A DNA stretch of 64,000 bases from contig QJWJ01000289.1 in assembly GCA_003235365.1 (NCBI GenBank), positions 1 to 64,000 on the forward strand, written 5' to 3'. Below the pieces are notes generated by a model. That model saw only the letters and a program-made list of their open reading frames with translations, searched no databases and was not told where the DNA came from. This DNA is from Deltaproteobacteria bacterium. Lineage in GTDB: Bacteria; Myxococcota_A; Polyangia; Polyangiales; Polyangiaceae. The first letter of the stretch is position 1. Each line of letters starts with the position of its first letter. This document shows, piece after piece, positions 56,505-64,000 of the stretch. The position numbers and the translations under genes are program-made.

Positions 56505-58271
56505 ATGAGTCGGACGCTTGGGAGCCTCGTCAGATCGTCTACTTGCGCAACGAAACTGGAGAGGGGGCTGCGACTGCTGATGCCACTGGTAGTCGCCCTG
56601 GCGCTGTTGCTCGCAGCACGTCCGAGCCTGGCAGACGAAGAAGCACCCCCGGCAGAGGTTGCTGCCGCTCAGGCCTCGGCACCCGAGGAAGAAGAGGGCA
56701 TGCTCAATCGGGGGCTTGCCAAGTTCAACAGCTGGATCGACGCGGCGTTGTTCTTCAGCGTCACCGGCTCGGCGTTTGACCAACCGGTGCTCGACGCGGA
56801 CGGCAAGCCCGTGCTCGACGAAAGCGGCAAACCCCAAATGAAGGCGGTGGGGATGCCGTTCATCGTGTTCGTACTCGTCGCGGGCGGCATCTTCTACACG
56901 CTGTTCTATCGCTTCATTGGCATCCGTGGGTTCACACACGCCATCGACGCCGTGCGCGGCAAGTTCGACCGCCCTGAAGACGAAGGCGACCTGACTCACT
57001 TCCGCGCCTTGACCAGTGCACTGTCGGCGACGGTCGGGCTGGGCAACATCGCGGGCGTGGCCATTGCCATCCAAGTGGGCGGGCCCGGCGCCGTGTTGTG
57101 GATGATGGTCGCCGCCGCGTTCGGCATGGCGCTCAAGTTCAACAGCTGCACGCTGGCGCAGATGTTTCGTCAGCTCAACCCGGACGGCAGCGTCTCCGGC
57201 GGCCCAATGTACTACCTCGACTTGGGGCTGCGTCAGCTGGGCGGCGGCAAGGGCACGCCCCTGGCGATGTTGGGCAAGACTCTAGGCGTCATCTACGCGT
57301 TCATGGTGATGGGCGGCTCGTTCGGCGGCGGCAACATGTTCCAGGCCAATCAGTCCTTCGGCGCCATCGCGGCGAGCTTCGACGTCGGGCAAGGCTCGGC
57401 AAACGTGTTCGGGATTGTCCTGGCAGTGATGGTCGGTCTGGTGATCATCGGCGGGATTCAGCGTATCGGCGCGGCGACGTCGAAGATCGTCCCGGCGATG
57501 GTGAGCATCTACGTGTTGGCCTCGCTGTTCATCATCGTCACCAACATCGGCAAGCTGCCCGCGGCACTGGGCACCATCGTGACCATGGCGTTCACGGACA
57601 ACGCGGCCTTTGGCGGCGCCGTGGGCGTGTTGGTAATGGGCTTCACTCGCGCCTCCTTTTCCAACGAAGCGGGCATCGGCAGCGCGGCCATCGCTCACGC
57701 CGCGGCAAAGACGGATCAGCCCGTGCGTGAAGGCCTCGTGGCCATGCTCGGTCCGGTCATCGACACGCACATCGTTTGCTTGATGACGGCCAGCGTCGTC
57801 GTGATCACCGGCACCTGGAACGACCCGGCCCTGGCCAGCGTCTCCGGCGATCTCAAGGGGGTGCAGCTCACCGCCGCAGCCTTCGGCCAAGAGATCTCCT
57901 GGTTCCCGTACGTGCTGACGGTGAGCGTGCTGCTATTCGCGTACTCGACGATGATCTCGTGGGCGTACTACGGCGAACGCGGCTGGATCTATCTGGTCGA
58001 CCACATCACCGAAGGAGCGGGTCAGCGCACGTTGATCGTCTATCGATTGATCTTCGTGTCGTTCGTGTACGTCGGCTCAGTCACGAAGCTCGGGCACGTC
58101 CTGGCATTCAGTGACTACATGATCCTGTGCATGGCGTTTCCGAACATCGTGGGCGGCTTGATGCTCGCACCGCGAGTCCGCGCGGCGCTCAACACCTATT
58201 GGGCCAAGTTGAACGCCGGGGAGTTCGACATTCAACCGGCGGCCAAACCCTCCCCCCAACAACAGAGCTGA
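56505..58271 (+). CDS. AGCS-family sodium:alanine/glycine symporter
   Basis: 588 residues. Sodium-coupled uptake of alanine, glycine or D-amino acids. The family signatures SATVGLGNIAGVAIAIQVGGPGAVLWMM and NSCTLAQMFRQLNPDGSVSGGPMYYLDLGLRQL, and FTRASFSNEAGIGSAAIAHAAAKTDQPV, are all present, followed by SWAYYGERGWIYL. Unusually long N-terminus: a second ATG at 56581 starts a signal-like segment (PLVVALALLLAARPSLA), then an acidic stretch and a helical domain before the first conserved helix. No partner gene is adjacent. Confidence 0.93.
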   Translation: MSRTLGSLVRSSTCATKLERGLRLLMPLVVALALLLAARPSLADEEAPPAEVAAAQASAPEEEEGMLNRGLAKFNSWIDAALFFSVTGSAFDQPVLDADGKPVLDESGKPQMKAVGMPFIVFVLVAGGIFYTLFYRFIGIRGFTHAIDAVRGKFDRPEDEGDLTHFRALTSALSATVGLGNIAGVAIAIQVGGPGAVLWMMVAAAFGMALKFNSCTLAQMFRQLNPDGSVSGGPMYYLDLGLRQLGGGKGTPLAMLGKTLGVIYAFMVMGGSFGGGNMFQANQSFGAIAASFDVGQGSANVFGIVLAVMVGLVIIGGIQRIGAATSKIVPAMVSIYVLASLFIIVTNIGKLPAALGTIVTMAFTDNAAFGGAVGVLVMGFTRASFSNEAGIGSAAIAHAAAKTDQPVREGLVAMLGPVIDTHIVCLMTASVVVITGTWNDPALASVSGDLKGVQLTAAAFGQEISWFPYVLTVSVLLFAYSTMISWAYYGERGWIYLVDHITEGAGQRTLIVYRLIFVSFVYVGSVTKLGHVLAFSDYMILCMAFPNIVGGLMLAPRVRAALNTYWAKLNAGEFDIQPAAKPSPQQQS

Positions 58272-58411
58272 GGCGGGCCCCCGACGCAGCACGTCGAGAC
58301 GCGTCGCCTTCGAACCGAGCGGAGGGATGCCAGACGGATGCGCTGCGCTTCCTCGACGTGCCCTACCCGCGCCGAGCAAACGTGCGCGTCACCGGTGGGC
58401 GTTCAGTCGCT

Positions 58412-60085
58412 TCACTTGGGGCACTCGCGTAGGATCTTCAGCCCATTGACGTTTACCTCGCACATCTTCTTTTGCGGCGGCTTGGGCGGTGGGCGCGACG
58501 GAGCGCGCAGTTGGATCATCAGTTTCTGGTCTTCTTGCGGCAGCACCTTGGCGGCCCCGCTACGTCCACCGAGCTTGGCGACGAATTGCACACCCTGGCC
58601 CGGTTCGAGGAGCACGTCACAGGGCGTCGAGTCGCAAACCTGAAATCCGTCCTTCTCCAGGATCGCACCTGGCGGCGTCGTCTCCACGCTGACGGTGACG
58701 CGCTTGGGGACCTCCGGCACGGCCGGTGCCACGACGGGCGCCGAGGAGACGGCCGGGGCGGCCGTTTCGACCGGGAGCGGCGGCTGCGAAACAACCTCGG
58801 GTGGCGCCGTGGCTGCAGCGGCCTTCGACGCTTCGTCCGCCGCTGGCGCGTCGCCCTCCGCTTGCCGCGGCACGAGAACGAAGTAGGCCCCGGCCGCGAC
58901 GGCAGCAACGGCGAACAGGCCACCCAGGAGTGGACCCACCGCCGACGACTTCTTGTCCGCCTTGGTCGTCCCCGAAGTCGTGGCCGCGTCCAGGGTACGC
59001 GGACGGTCACCGTCGGCTGGGGGAATGGAATCGGCTCCCACGGCAGCCTCGGCCGCGACGGCGTCCGGCGTCGATCCGATTCGGGGGTCCCGTTCTTCCC
59101 CACTGCCGTGCGGGCGAGTGAGTGCCCCGGGCCCTGCGCCGGGCGGGGGCGGAGGCAACGTCGGGATCGTCAGTTCGATCCCGCCCAGCGTCTGACCCTC
59201 CTCGGTCTGCATGATGGCGAACGCCAGATCCGCCATCGAGGGGAAGCGATCGCCGGGGTCTTTTGCCAGCGCGCGCGTGACCACCGCGTGCAGCTCCTCG
59301 GAGATCTCCAAGTCTGGACGGTACTGCAACATGCTGGGCACCGGATCGTTCAGGTGCGCGGCGAGCACGGCCATGAAGCTGTCACCAGTGAACGGCACGG
59401 CCCCGGTAAACATCTCGAACAAGATGATGCCGGTCGCGTAAACGTCGACGCGCTGATCGGCCTTCTTGCCGGCGGCCTGCTCCGGCGCCATGTACTCGGG
59501 CGTGCCGAAGATCATTCCGGTCTTCGTCAAGCGACGCCGGGTGGGCTGCGACTTCGCCTCGTCTTCGGGGTTGCGCAGCTGAGCAATGCCGAAGTCGACA
59601 ATCTTGACGATCTCTTCACCGTCTTCGGTGCGCTGGAGAAACACGTTGTCTGGCTTCATGTCGCGGTGCACGACATGGGCCTTGTGCGCCGCAGCAAGCG
59701 CACGACAAATCTGCAGAGAGATACGCAGTGCCCGGCGAGTATTGATGTAACCCAGACGCCCCAACTCGTCGGCGAGGTCGTTGCCTGATAGGAACTCCAT
59801 CGCGAGAAACGCGCAGCCGTTGTCCAGCTTGCCGAAGTCGAACACCTCGAGCACGTTGGGGTGCTTGATGCGCGACGCGCTGATCGCCTCTTGCTGAAAG
59901 CGCGTCACGATATCCTGCTTCACGCTGTACTCGGGCTTGAGCACCTTCAACGCGATGCGTTTCTCAATCGCCTCGTGCATCGCCGCGTAGACGTGCCCCA
60001 TACCGCCCTCGCCCAACCGCTCCATCACGCGGTAGCGACCGGCTACCAGCTGCCCCATGAGCGGATCTCTCAGTTCGGTATGCAT
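58412..60085 (-). CDS. Ser/Thr protein kinase with a PEGA domain
   Basis: 557 residues from ATG 60085 (MHTELRDPL); the frame opens at 60121. Hanks-type kinase: glycine loop LGEGGMGHVY, lysine in IALKVLK, catalytic HRDMKPDN, DFG, and the activation loop to GTPEYMAPEQ. A Pro-rich linker follows, then a single transmembrane helix (SAVGPLLGGLFAVAAVAAGAYFVL) and an outer Ala/Pro stretch with a PEGA-like domain (RVTVSVETTPPGAILEKDGFQVCDSTPCDVLLEPGQG). The layout is typical of myxobacterial receptor kinases. No phosphatase or substrate gene is adjacent. Confidence 0.94.
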   Translation of the reverse strand: MHTELRDPLMGQLVAGRYRVMERLGEGGMGHVYAAMHEAIEKRIALKVLKPEYSVKQDIVTRFQQEAISASRIKHPNVLEVFDFGKLDNGCAFLAMEFLSGNDLADELGRLGYINTRRALRISLQICRALAAAHKAHVVHRDMKPDNVFLQRTEDGEEIVKIVDFGIAQLRNPEDEAKSQPTRRRLTKTGMIFGTPEYMAPEQAAGKKADQRVDVYATGIILFEMFTGAVPFTGDSFMAVLAAHLNDPVPSMLQYRPDLEISEELHAVVTRALAKDPGDRFPSMADLAFAIMQTEEGQTLGGIELTIPTLPPPPPGAGPGALTRPHGSGEERDPRIGSTPDAVAAEAAVGADSIPPADGDRPRTLDAATTSGTTKADKKSSAVGPLLGGLFAVAAVAAGAYFVLVPRQAEGDAPAADEASKAAAATAPPEVVSQPPLPVETAAPAVSSAPVVAPAVPEVPKRVTVSVETTPPGAILEKDGFQVCDSTPCDVLLEPGQGVQFVAKLGGRSGAAKVLPQEDQKLMIQLRAPSRPPPKPPQKKMCEVNVNGLKILRECPK

Positions 60086-60421
60086 TGCCAGGGTGATGCT
60101 CACGATACCCGTCCAGGCCACCGCTTGCAGCCCGAAAGCGCGAACTGGTCCAGAACGGACGGGATCGACATGTCTGGCCGTTCAGGTGCCGCTCACCTAG
60201 TAAAAACAGCGGGGGCCAGAACCGCGGTCGACGTCGGACACCCCGCCCTGCAAGGTCGGGTGAGATGAAGCATTACATGTTGGTCCCCCGAGAGCGCTCG
60301 CCTTCCCGGGCGGTTGGGCCCCCGGAGCGGTCAAGGCACCCGAACCGTGGGAATGGTCATCGCGGACTTGGGATGGTTTTGTTCTGGAATCGTGGGGGCC
60401 CGAGACTAGTGTGTGCGTCCC
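60086..60421. other. Divergent spacer upstream of a shikimate-pathway pair
   Basis: About 335 bases between the kinase gene and the DAHP-synthase-like gene. No gene visible. It includes TTGGTCCCCC (60282) and a G/C-rich hairpin-capable stretch (60290-60325, GGGCGGTTGGGCCCCC), but no terminator or attenuator could be drawn with confidence. Confidence 0.4.
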
Positions 60422-61309
60422 ATGATCGTCGTGATGCACCAGGATGCCACCTCACCTGCCATCGAAGCAGCTATCGCATGGCTCGTCGCGGCAGGCTACG
60501 ACGTGCATCGATCCAGCGGCGAGACCCGCACGACTCTCGGCGTCGTCGGTCCGGTGAGCTCGGACGACATGAACGTCGTACGCGAATTCGAAGGCGTCGC
60601 CAAAGTCGTTCGAGTGAGCGAACCCTTCCGCCTCGCGTCGCGACACTTTCGCAAAGCGCCGACGATCATCAGCGGCGAGTGGGGCACCATCGGTGGCCCC
60701 AACCCGTGGATCGCGATCGAACCGGTGGGGCTGCAAGGCGAACCGAGCGGTGCGCCCGACGATTCGGCGCCCGTCTCGACGCAGATGCTCTATCGCCTTC
60801 CCGCCGGGCGCCCTTTCGACGCCGCGGTGACGCGGGCGCGAGTTGCGCCGGGGTCGCTGGGTTCCCTCGCGTGTTTGTCCATCGACGGCGCGCCTCAAGA
60901 ACAGCGCTTTCCACTGATCTTCGTCACGCGCACGCCGAGCCAAGGCGCCGACGGCTGGATCTCGCGAGCAGAGAAGGAACTCAAGCGCGGGCAAAACGAG
61001 GTCGCGTTGATCGAACCGGGCGGTGAGTACCCGAGCGGCGCCCGCACGTTGGAGGTGGCTGCGATCGCGCGCGCCAAGTTGCGCACGCATTTGCCAATCG
61101 TCGTCGACGTGCCGAGCGTTGCTCAACAAGGGCGGTACTGCGCACCGGTGGCCTCAGCCGCGATCGGCGCTGGTGCCGACGGCGTGATCCTCCGCGTTTG
61201 GGTAGGCCCCGAAAGTGAATCGCCACGCGTTCCGGCGACGTTGCGCTGGGATGCAGCCGTCGATCTCGCTCAACGCCTGCGCGCGATGGCCACAGCGCTG
61301 CGAAAGTGA
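60422..61309 (+). CDS. DAHP-synthase-like protein lacking catalytic signatures
   Basis: 295 residues. ATG 60422 (MIVVMHQDA) is the natural start of the class. The N-terminal 85 residues match the ferredoxin-like regulatory domain of type I DAHP synthases (MIVVMHQDATSPAIEAAI, VVREFEGVAKVVRVSEPFRLASRHF). The following barrel is much diverged. The residues expected of a working enzyme are not seen: no GPCSVE, no KPRTS, and DVPSVAQQGRY where DPSH is usual. The tail ADGVILRVWVGPESE lacks the VHPEP metal site. It lies upstream of tyrA with a four-base overlap, so it is probably a non-catalytic partner or regulator. Confidence 0.85.
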   Translation: MIVVMHQDATSPAIEAAIAWLVAAGYDVHRSSGETRTTLGVVGPVSSDDMNVVREFEGVAKVVRVSEPFRLASRHFRKAPTIISGEWGTIGGPNPWIAIEPVGLQGEPSGAPDDSAPVSTQMLYRLPAGRPFDAAVTRARVAPGSLGSLACLSIDGAPQEQRFPLIFVTRTPSQGADGWISRAEKELKRGQNEVALIEPGGEYPSGARTLEVAAIARAKLRTHLPIVVDVPSVAQQGRYCAPVASAAIGAGADGVILRVWVGPESESPRVPATLRWDAAVDLAQRLRAMATALRK

Positions 61310-62145
61310 CGATGGTCCCGTTGGATTCACTGACGATCGTGGGCTTCGGCCTGATCGGCGCGTCGTTGGCGCGAGCCGTACGCGCTCGCGCACCGGAGAT
61401 AACGCTACGAGCCATCGACGTCGCGGCAGTCGCGGAGCAGCCGGAAGCCATCTCAGCGGTCGACACGTTCGCCCCGATTGATGATCAAGCGCTGTGTCGC
61501 GAACTCGTGGCGAGCAGCACGTTGACGGTGTTGGCTGGCCCCGTCGGGGTGATCGTCGAGCAGTTGCCAAAGATGCTGGGTGTCGCTCAGACGCTCACCG
61601 ATTGCGGTTCGACGAAACGTGAGATCGTCGCGCGAGCCCGGACGGTTGCAGGCAGCAACCGCTTCGTCCCGGGCCACCCGATGGCGGGAAAGACGCGGAG
61701 TGGCTTTGCCGCGGCCTCCGCGGATCTCTTCGAAGGGCTACCGTGGATCCTGTGCCCCGAGGATTGTGACGCCGACGCGCTGACGCTCGTCCGCAACTTG
61801 GTGACGTTCGTCGGAGCAACGGCGGTGGAGATGAGTGTCGCCAAGCACGATGCCGCGGTCGCACTCACCTCACACCTCCCGAAACTGCTCGCGGGCTTAC
61901 TCGTGCGGCGCTGTCGTGCGATTGGAGCCGAACCTGCGCGTGGTCCGGCCTTTTACGGCGCGACACGTGTCGCCGACGGGGACGTCGGGATCTGGAACGA
62001 CATCATGGCCAGCAATGCCGACCAGATCGCCGAAGCTGCCGCCCAACTGAGCCAAGAGCTGAGCCGCGTCGCGGCGGATTTGCGGCGGGGAGACACTGGG
62101 CTGGCGCTCAGCATCTTGGACGAAGCCCGTCGCCTCAAAGACTGA
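61306..62145 (+). CDS. tyrA: Prephenate dehydrogenase
   Basis: 279 residues. NAD-dependent oxidative decarboxylation of prephenate in tyrosine synthesis. The GTG start at 61306 overlaps the preceding stop (GTGA); ATG 61312 is equally plausible. The dinucleotide fold is DSLTIVGFGLIGASLARAV. VTDCGSTK-like TDCGSTKREIV, FVPGHPMAGKTRSGF and the helical domain AVALTSHLPKLLAGLLV follow. The His in SHLP and PGHP are the usual catalytic/substrate residues. Transcription with the DAHP-like gene suggests aromatic amino-acid control. Confidence 0.93.
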   Translation: MTMVPLDSLTIVGFGLIGASLARAVRARAPEITLRAIDVAAVAEQPEAISAVDTFAPIDDQALCRELVASSTLTVLAGPVGVIVEQLPKMLGVAQTLTDCGSTKREIVARARTVAGSNRFVPGHPMAGKTRSGFAAASADLFEGLPWILCPEDCDADALTLVRNLVTFVGATAVEMSVAKHDAAVALTSHLPKLLAGLLVRRCRAIGAEPARGPAFYGATRVADGDVGIWNDIMASNADQIAEAAAQLSQELSRVAADLRRGDTGLALSILDEARRLKD

Positions 62146-62181
62146 AGCGCTGGCGCGGCGCTTGCTTGAGTCCTCCTCGCG

Positions 62182-62571
62182 ATGCGCCTGCTACTCAGTC
62201 CTCTCCTGGTCGTACTCGTCGCGGGTTGCTCGTTGAACCCGCGCGGTGAATTGCCCAGTGCGAATGAGACGGCGGGAACCCCAAACACTGCGTTGGACGA
62301 GCCGACGCCCGTTTTCGACGACGAAGCCAACGAACCCGCGGACTTCACGGACGACAGCATCGACGTCCCGCACGAAGATGGAGCCCAGCCCGACGGCAAG
62401 GGATCGACGCCCGATCCAAGCAGCACCGATGACGAAGGCGACGCCAGCGTGAGCAGCGACGGGGGCCAAGCGCCAGCCCCAACCGCCGACGGTGGTGCCG
62501 ATGGTGGCGCCCTCCAATCCGACGCGGCGCCTGCGGACGACGGCGGCGCCGACGCAGGTTCGCAACGTTAG
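62182..62571 (+). CDS. Short acidic lipoprotein with LNP motif, array member 1
   Basis: 129 residues. Signal MRLLLSPLLVVLVAG and lipobox VAGCSLNPRGELPS. After the Cys comes SLNPRGE, shared in variant form by the next three genes. The remainder is a low-complexity Asp/Gly/Ala/Pro/Ser tail with motifs such as DGGADGGA and DDGGADAG. No folded domain is apparent, so it may be a surface spacer or stalk. It follows tyrA on the same strand 36 bases on. Confidence 0.82.
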   Translation: MRLLLSPLLVVLVAGCSLNPRGELPSANETAGTPNTALDEPTPVFDDEANEPADFTDDSIDVPHEDGAQPDGKGSTPDPSSTDDEGDASVSSDGGQAPAPTADGGADGGALQSDAAPADDGGADAGSQR

Positions 62572-62781
62572 CGACGCACGAGACGCGCGGGTGGCGAGCG
62601 GGTTCGGCGCCCAGGGGTGATCAGATCCGCGTTCGGATCGCAGTCCGCGTGTGCCACCGCAAGCGCGACACTACGGTCGCTACCCTGTGCCATAGTGTGC
62701 CGGGAGAAAATTGAGCTGCCGGCGTTTCGGCCGATTTCCGCAACAACGGAATGGACCGATGCGTGCTAGTTGAACGGCGTC
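62572..62781. other. Spacer between array members 1 and 2
   Basis: 210 bases with no gene. It may hold a promoter, but I see no clear -35/-10 pair. An ATG at 62750 is in another frame and stops early. Confidence 0.35.
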
Positions 62782-63216
62782 GTGTCTACGCGCGCCTGGC
62801 TCCCATTGGCACTGCTCACTGTGTCATGTCTCAATCCTCATGGGGAGGATCCGAGCAATGCACCGGCCGGCGCCGGCAGTGTGGCGGCGCCTCCGTTGCC
62901 CTCTCAACCCGCCATCGTCCCGACGTTGAGCCCGGGCGTTCAGGTCACTCCCACGCCACCGGCGGGCGTACCGCCCGCTCCTGCCGGACCGGTGGATTCA
63001 ATGCCGCCGCCTGCGGCGACGACACCGGTCGCTGAGGGCGCGGGTGGAGGCGCGCCCGGCCCCGGCCCGGCACCCATCCCGACGGGGCCCGTACCGACTG
63101 AAGTAGAAGCAGGCGACGCCGGCACGGACGCCGGCGCGGAAGGGCACGACACGATCCTTCCAGGGGACGGCAGCGCCGAGGACACGCTGCCCGCAGAAGA
63201 AGGAGATGCCGGCTGA
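62782..63216 (+). CDS. Short Pro-rich lipoprotein with LNP motif, array member 2
   Basis: 144 residues from GTG 62782 (VSTRAWLPLALLTVSC); a TTG at 62770 would add four residues. Lipobox LTVSC followed by LNPHGEDPSN, matching the array motif. The rest is Pro/Gly/Ala-rich (PPAPAGPVDSMPPPAATTP, GGGAPGPGPAPIPTGPVP) ending with Asp/Gly (AGDAGTDAGAEG). No folded domain. Immediately precedes array member 3, with which it overlaps by one base. Confidence 0.78.
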   Translation: MSTRAWLPLALLTVSCLNPHGEDPSNAPAGAGSVAAPPLPSQPAIVPTLSPGVQVTPTPPAGVPPAPAGPVDSMPPPAATTPVAEGAGGGAPGPGPAPIPTGPVPTEVEAGDAGTDAGAEGHDTILPGDGSAEDTLPAEEGDAG

Positions 63217-63719
63217 TGCGGCGCGTCCGGACGACACAGCGCTTCACCGCCACACCGCGGGAGCTCCTGTCGTTGTTGGTGGCAATCGCGCTGAGCGGTT
63301 GCAACCTCAACCCCGTGCCGGAAGATCCGGGTCTGACCGACGGCGATTCAGTGATTGGTGCCTCCGACGGTGTGCCGGTCGTTCCCGGCGTCTCCATGTC
63401 AAACCCGAACGAACCCGTCACCGGCAATCCCAGCGAGCCCGAGGTTGCTGGTCCCATCCTCATCGACGATCCCGGCCCGGTCGCCGCGGGCGGGCCGCAG
63501 GCATCTCCAGCCGAGACCTCCTCACCAGGTGGAGAAATCAACGCCCCGGGTACAATGCCCACGAGCGGCGAACCGCGCGACACCGACGCGCCTGACGGGC
63601 TTGCCTCCAACGATGACTTCACTGACGCTGGGGCACCCGACGGAGACGGCGGGACGCAAGACGATGACCCGGCGACTTCCACGGCGTTTGACGCTACACT
63701 GGGCGATGCAGGGTTTTGA
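63216..63719 (+). CDS. Short lipoprotein with LNP motif, array member 3
   Basis: 167 residues from ATG 63216, overlapping the previous gene by one base (TGATG), so translationally coupled. Signal LLSLLVAIALSG with lipobox ALSGCNLNPVPEDPG. The rest is a Pro/Gly/Asp-rich chain (PNEPVTGNPSEPEVAGP, DGDGGTQDDDPATS) ending TLGDAGF. No folded domain apparent. Confidence 0.8.
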   Translation: MRRVRTTQRFTATPRELLSLLVAIALSGCNLNPVPEDPGLTDGDSVIGASDGVPVVPGVSMSNPNEPVTGNPSEPEVAGPILIDDPGPVAAGGPQASPAETSSPGGEINAPGTMPTSGEPRDTDAPDGLASNDDFTDAGAPDGDGGTQDDDPATSTAFDATLGDAGF

Positions 63720-63739
63720 ACCGGTGCGCGGAGGCTGGC

Positions 63740-64000
63740 ATGGCTAAAGTCCGACAGATCCTCGCCGTCGTAGGCGTCGGCGCCGTGACCACGGCGTGCA
63801 GCCTCAATCCATTCGGCGAAGACCCGACGTTCCAAGAAGAGGACTCGGCAAAGTCGGATACCCCATCCGGGAACGGCGAACCCGGCAGCGGCTTCTTGCC
63901 AGACTTCGGCAACCCGTCGGCCACTGCGGTCACACCGCCATCCTCGCCAGGACCCGAGGAAGTCGACGAGCCGAGCAATGCGGGAAGCATGGCTGGTCCG
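63740..64000 (+). CDS. Short lipoprotein with LNP motif, array member 4 (truncated by window end)
   Basis: Begins ATG 63740 (MAKVRQILAVVGVGAVTTAC), with a lipobox TTAC and post-lipobox CSLNPFGEDPTFQEEDS. It is open at the window end, so the true length is unknown: 87 codons are visible. Tail is Ser/Gly/Pro/Glu-rich, as in members 1-3. It is 20 bases after member 3, likely the same transcript. Confidence 0.8.
   Translation, partial: MAKVRQILAVVGVGAVTTACSLNPFGEDPTFQEEDSAKSDTPSGNGEPGSGFLPDFGNPSATAVTPPSSPGPEEVDEPSNAGSMAGP

Overview
The window is GC-rich chromosomal DNA that looks like a myxobacterium (Myxococcota). The evidence is a CarD regulator, a DUF2330 protein ending in a MYXO-CTERM-like tail (Cys-Gly-Cys, one hydrophobic helix, five arginines), a TIGR02265/DUF2378-like protein, a DUF4388-DnaJ-TPR protein, a PEGA-type Ser/Thr kinase, a sigma-54 activator and many lipoproteins with Asp/Gly/Pro/Ala-rich linkers. 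I could not place it to genus. I see no phage, plasmid, CRISPR, rRNA or convincing tRNA gene. Most genes are ordinary chromosomal genes, often separated by untranslated stretches of 0.3-0.75 kb.

Layout. 0-7 kb: OmpA-like lipoprotein with a double hairpin, carD with a clear terminator, a small lipoprotein, an orphan beta-type DNA methyltransferase, a parvulin-like protein, and rnc overlapping a small secreted protein. 7-15 kb: zinc-ribbon membrane protein, an envelope protein, trmL, DUF4388-DnaJ-TPR protein, NtrC-type regulator, YcxB-like membrane protein, PhyH-type dioxygenase. 16-21.7 kb: one strand carries a TonB-domain/TonB-dependent-receptor fusion, a translationally coupled lipoprotein and a RegB/RegA-like redox two-component pair. 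21.7-26.6 kb (minus): TPR metallopeptidase, SAM hydroxide adenosyltransferase, small protein, rph. 26.8-35.5 kb: queE, a MOSC protein, a trypsin-like protease with a barrel-like C-terminus, a frameshifted sulfatase-like lipoprotein, add, VKOR-DsbA fusion, TrkA-N potassium channel. 36-47.8 kb: novel lipoprotein, Cys-rich repeat lipoprotein, rnr, patatin-like membrane phospholipase, DUF2330 protein, TIGR02265-like protein, an outer-membrane protein. 47.9-58.3 kb: LysR/methyltransferase divergent pair, barrel protein, cupin, VWA lipoprotein, serS, two unknowns, AGCS symporter. 58.4-64 kb: Ser/Thr kinase, an operon of a DAHP-synthase-like protein with its catalytic signatures missing plus prephenate dehydrogenase, then a tandem run of four short lipoproteins sharing a post-lipobox motif, the last cut by the window edge.

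The least explained signals are: (1) a 110-bp palindromic MITE-like element present twice at about 95% identity; (2) a shared palindrome about 90 bp upstream of two cell-surface protein genes; (3) the DAHP-synthase-like pseudoenzyme coupled to tyrA; (4) the tandem lipoprotein array; (5) the split, active-site-less sulfatase-like lipoprotein; and (6) the protease-barrel fusion. All sequence comparisons here were made by eye. Family assignments rest on recognised motifs, not on searches.
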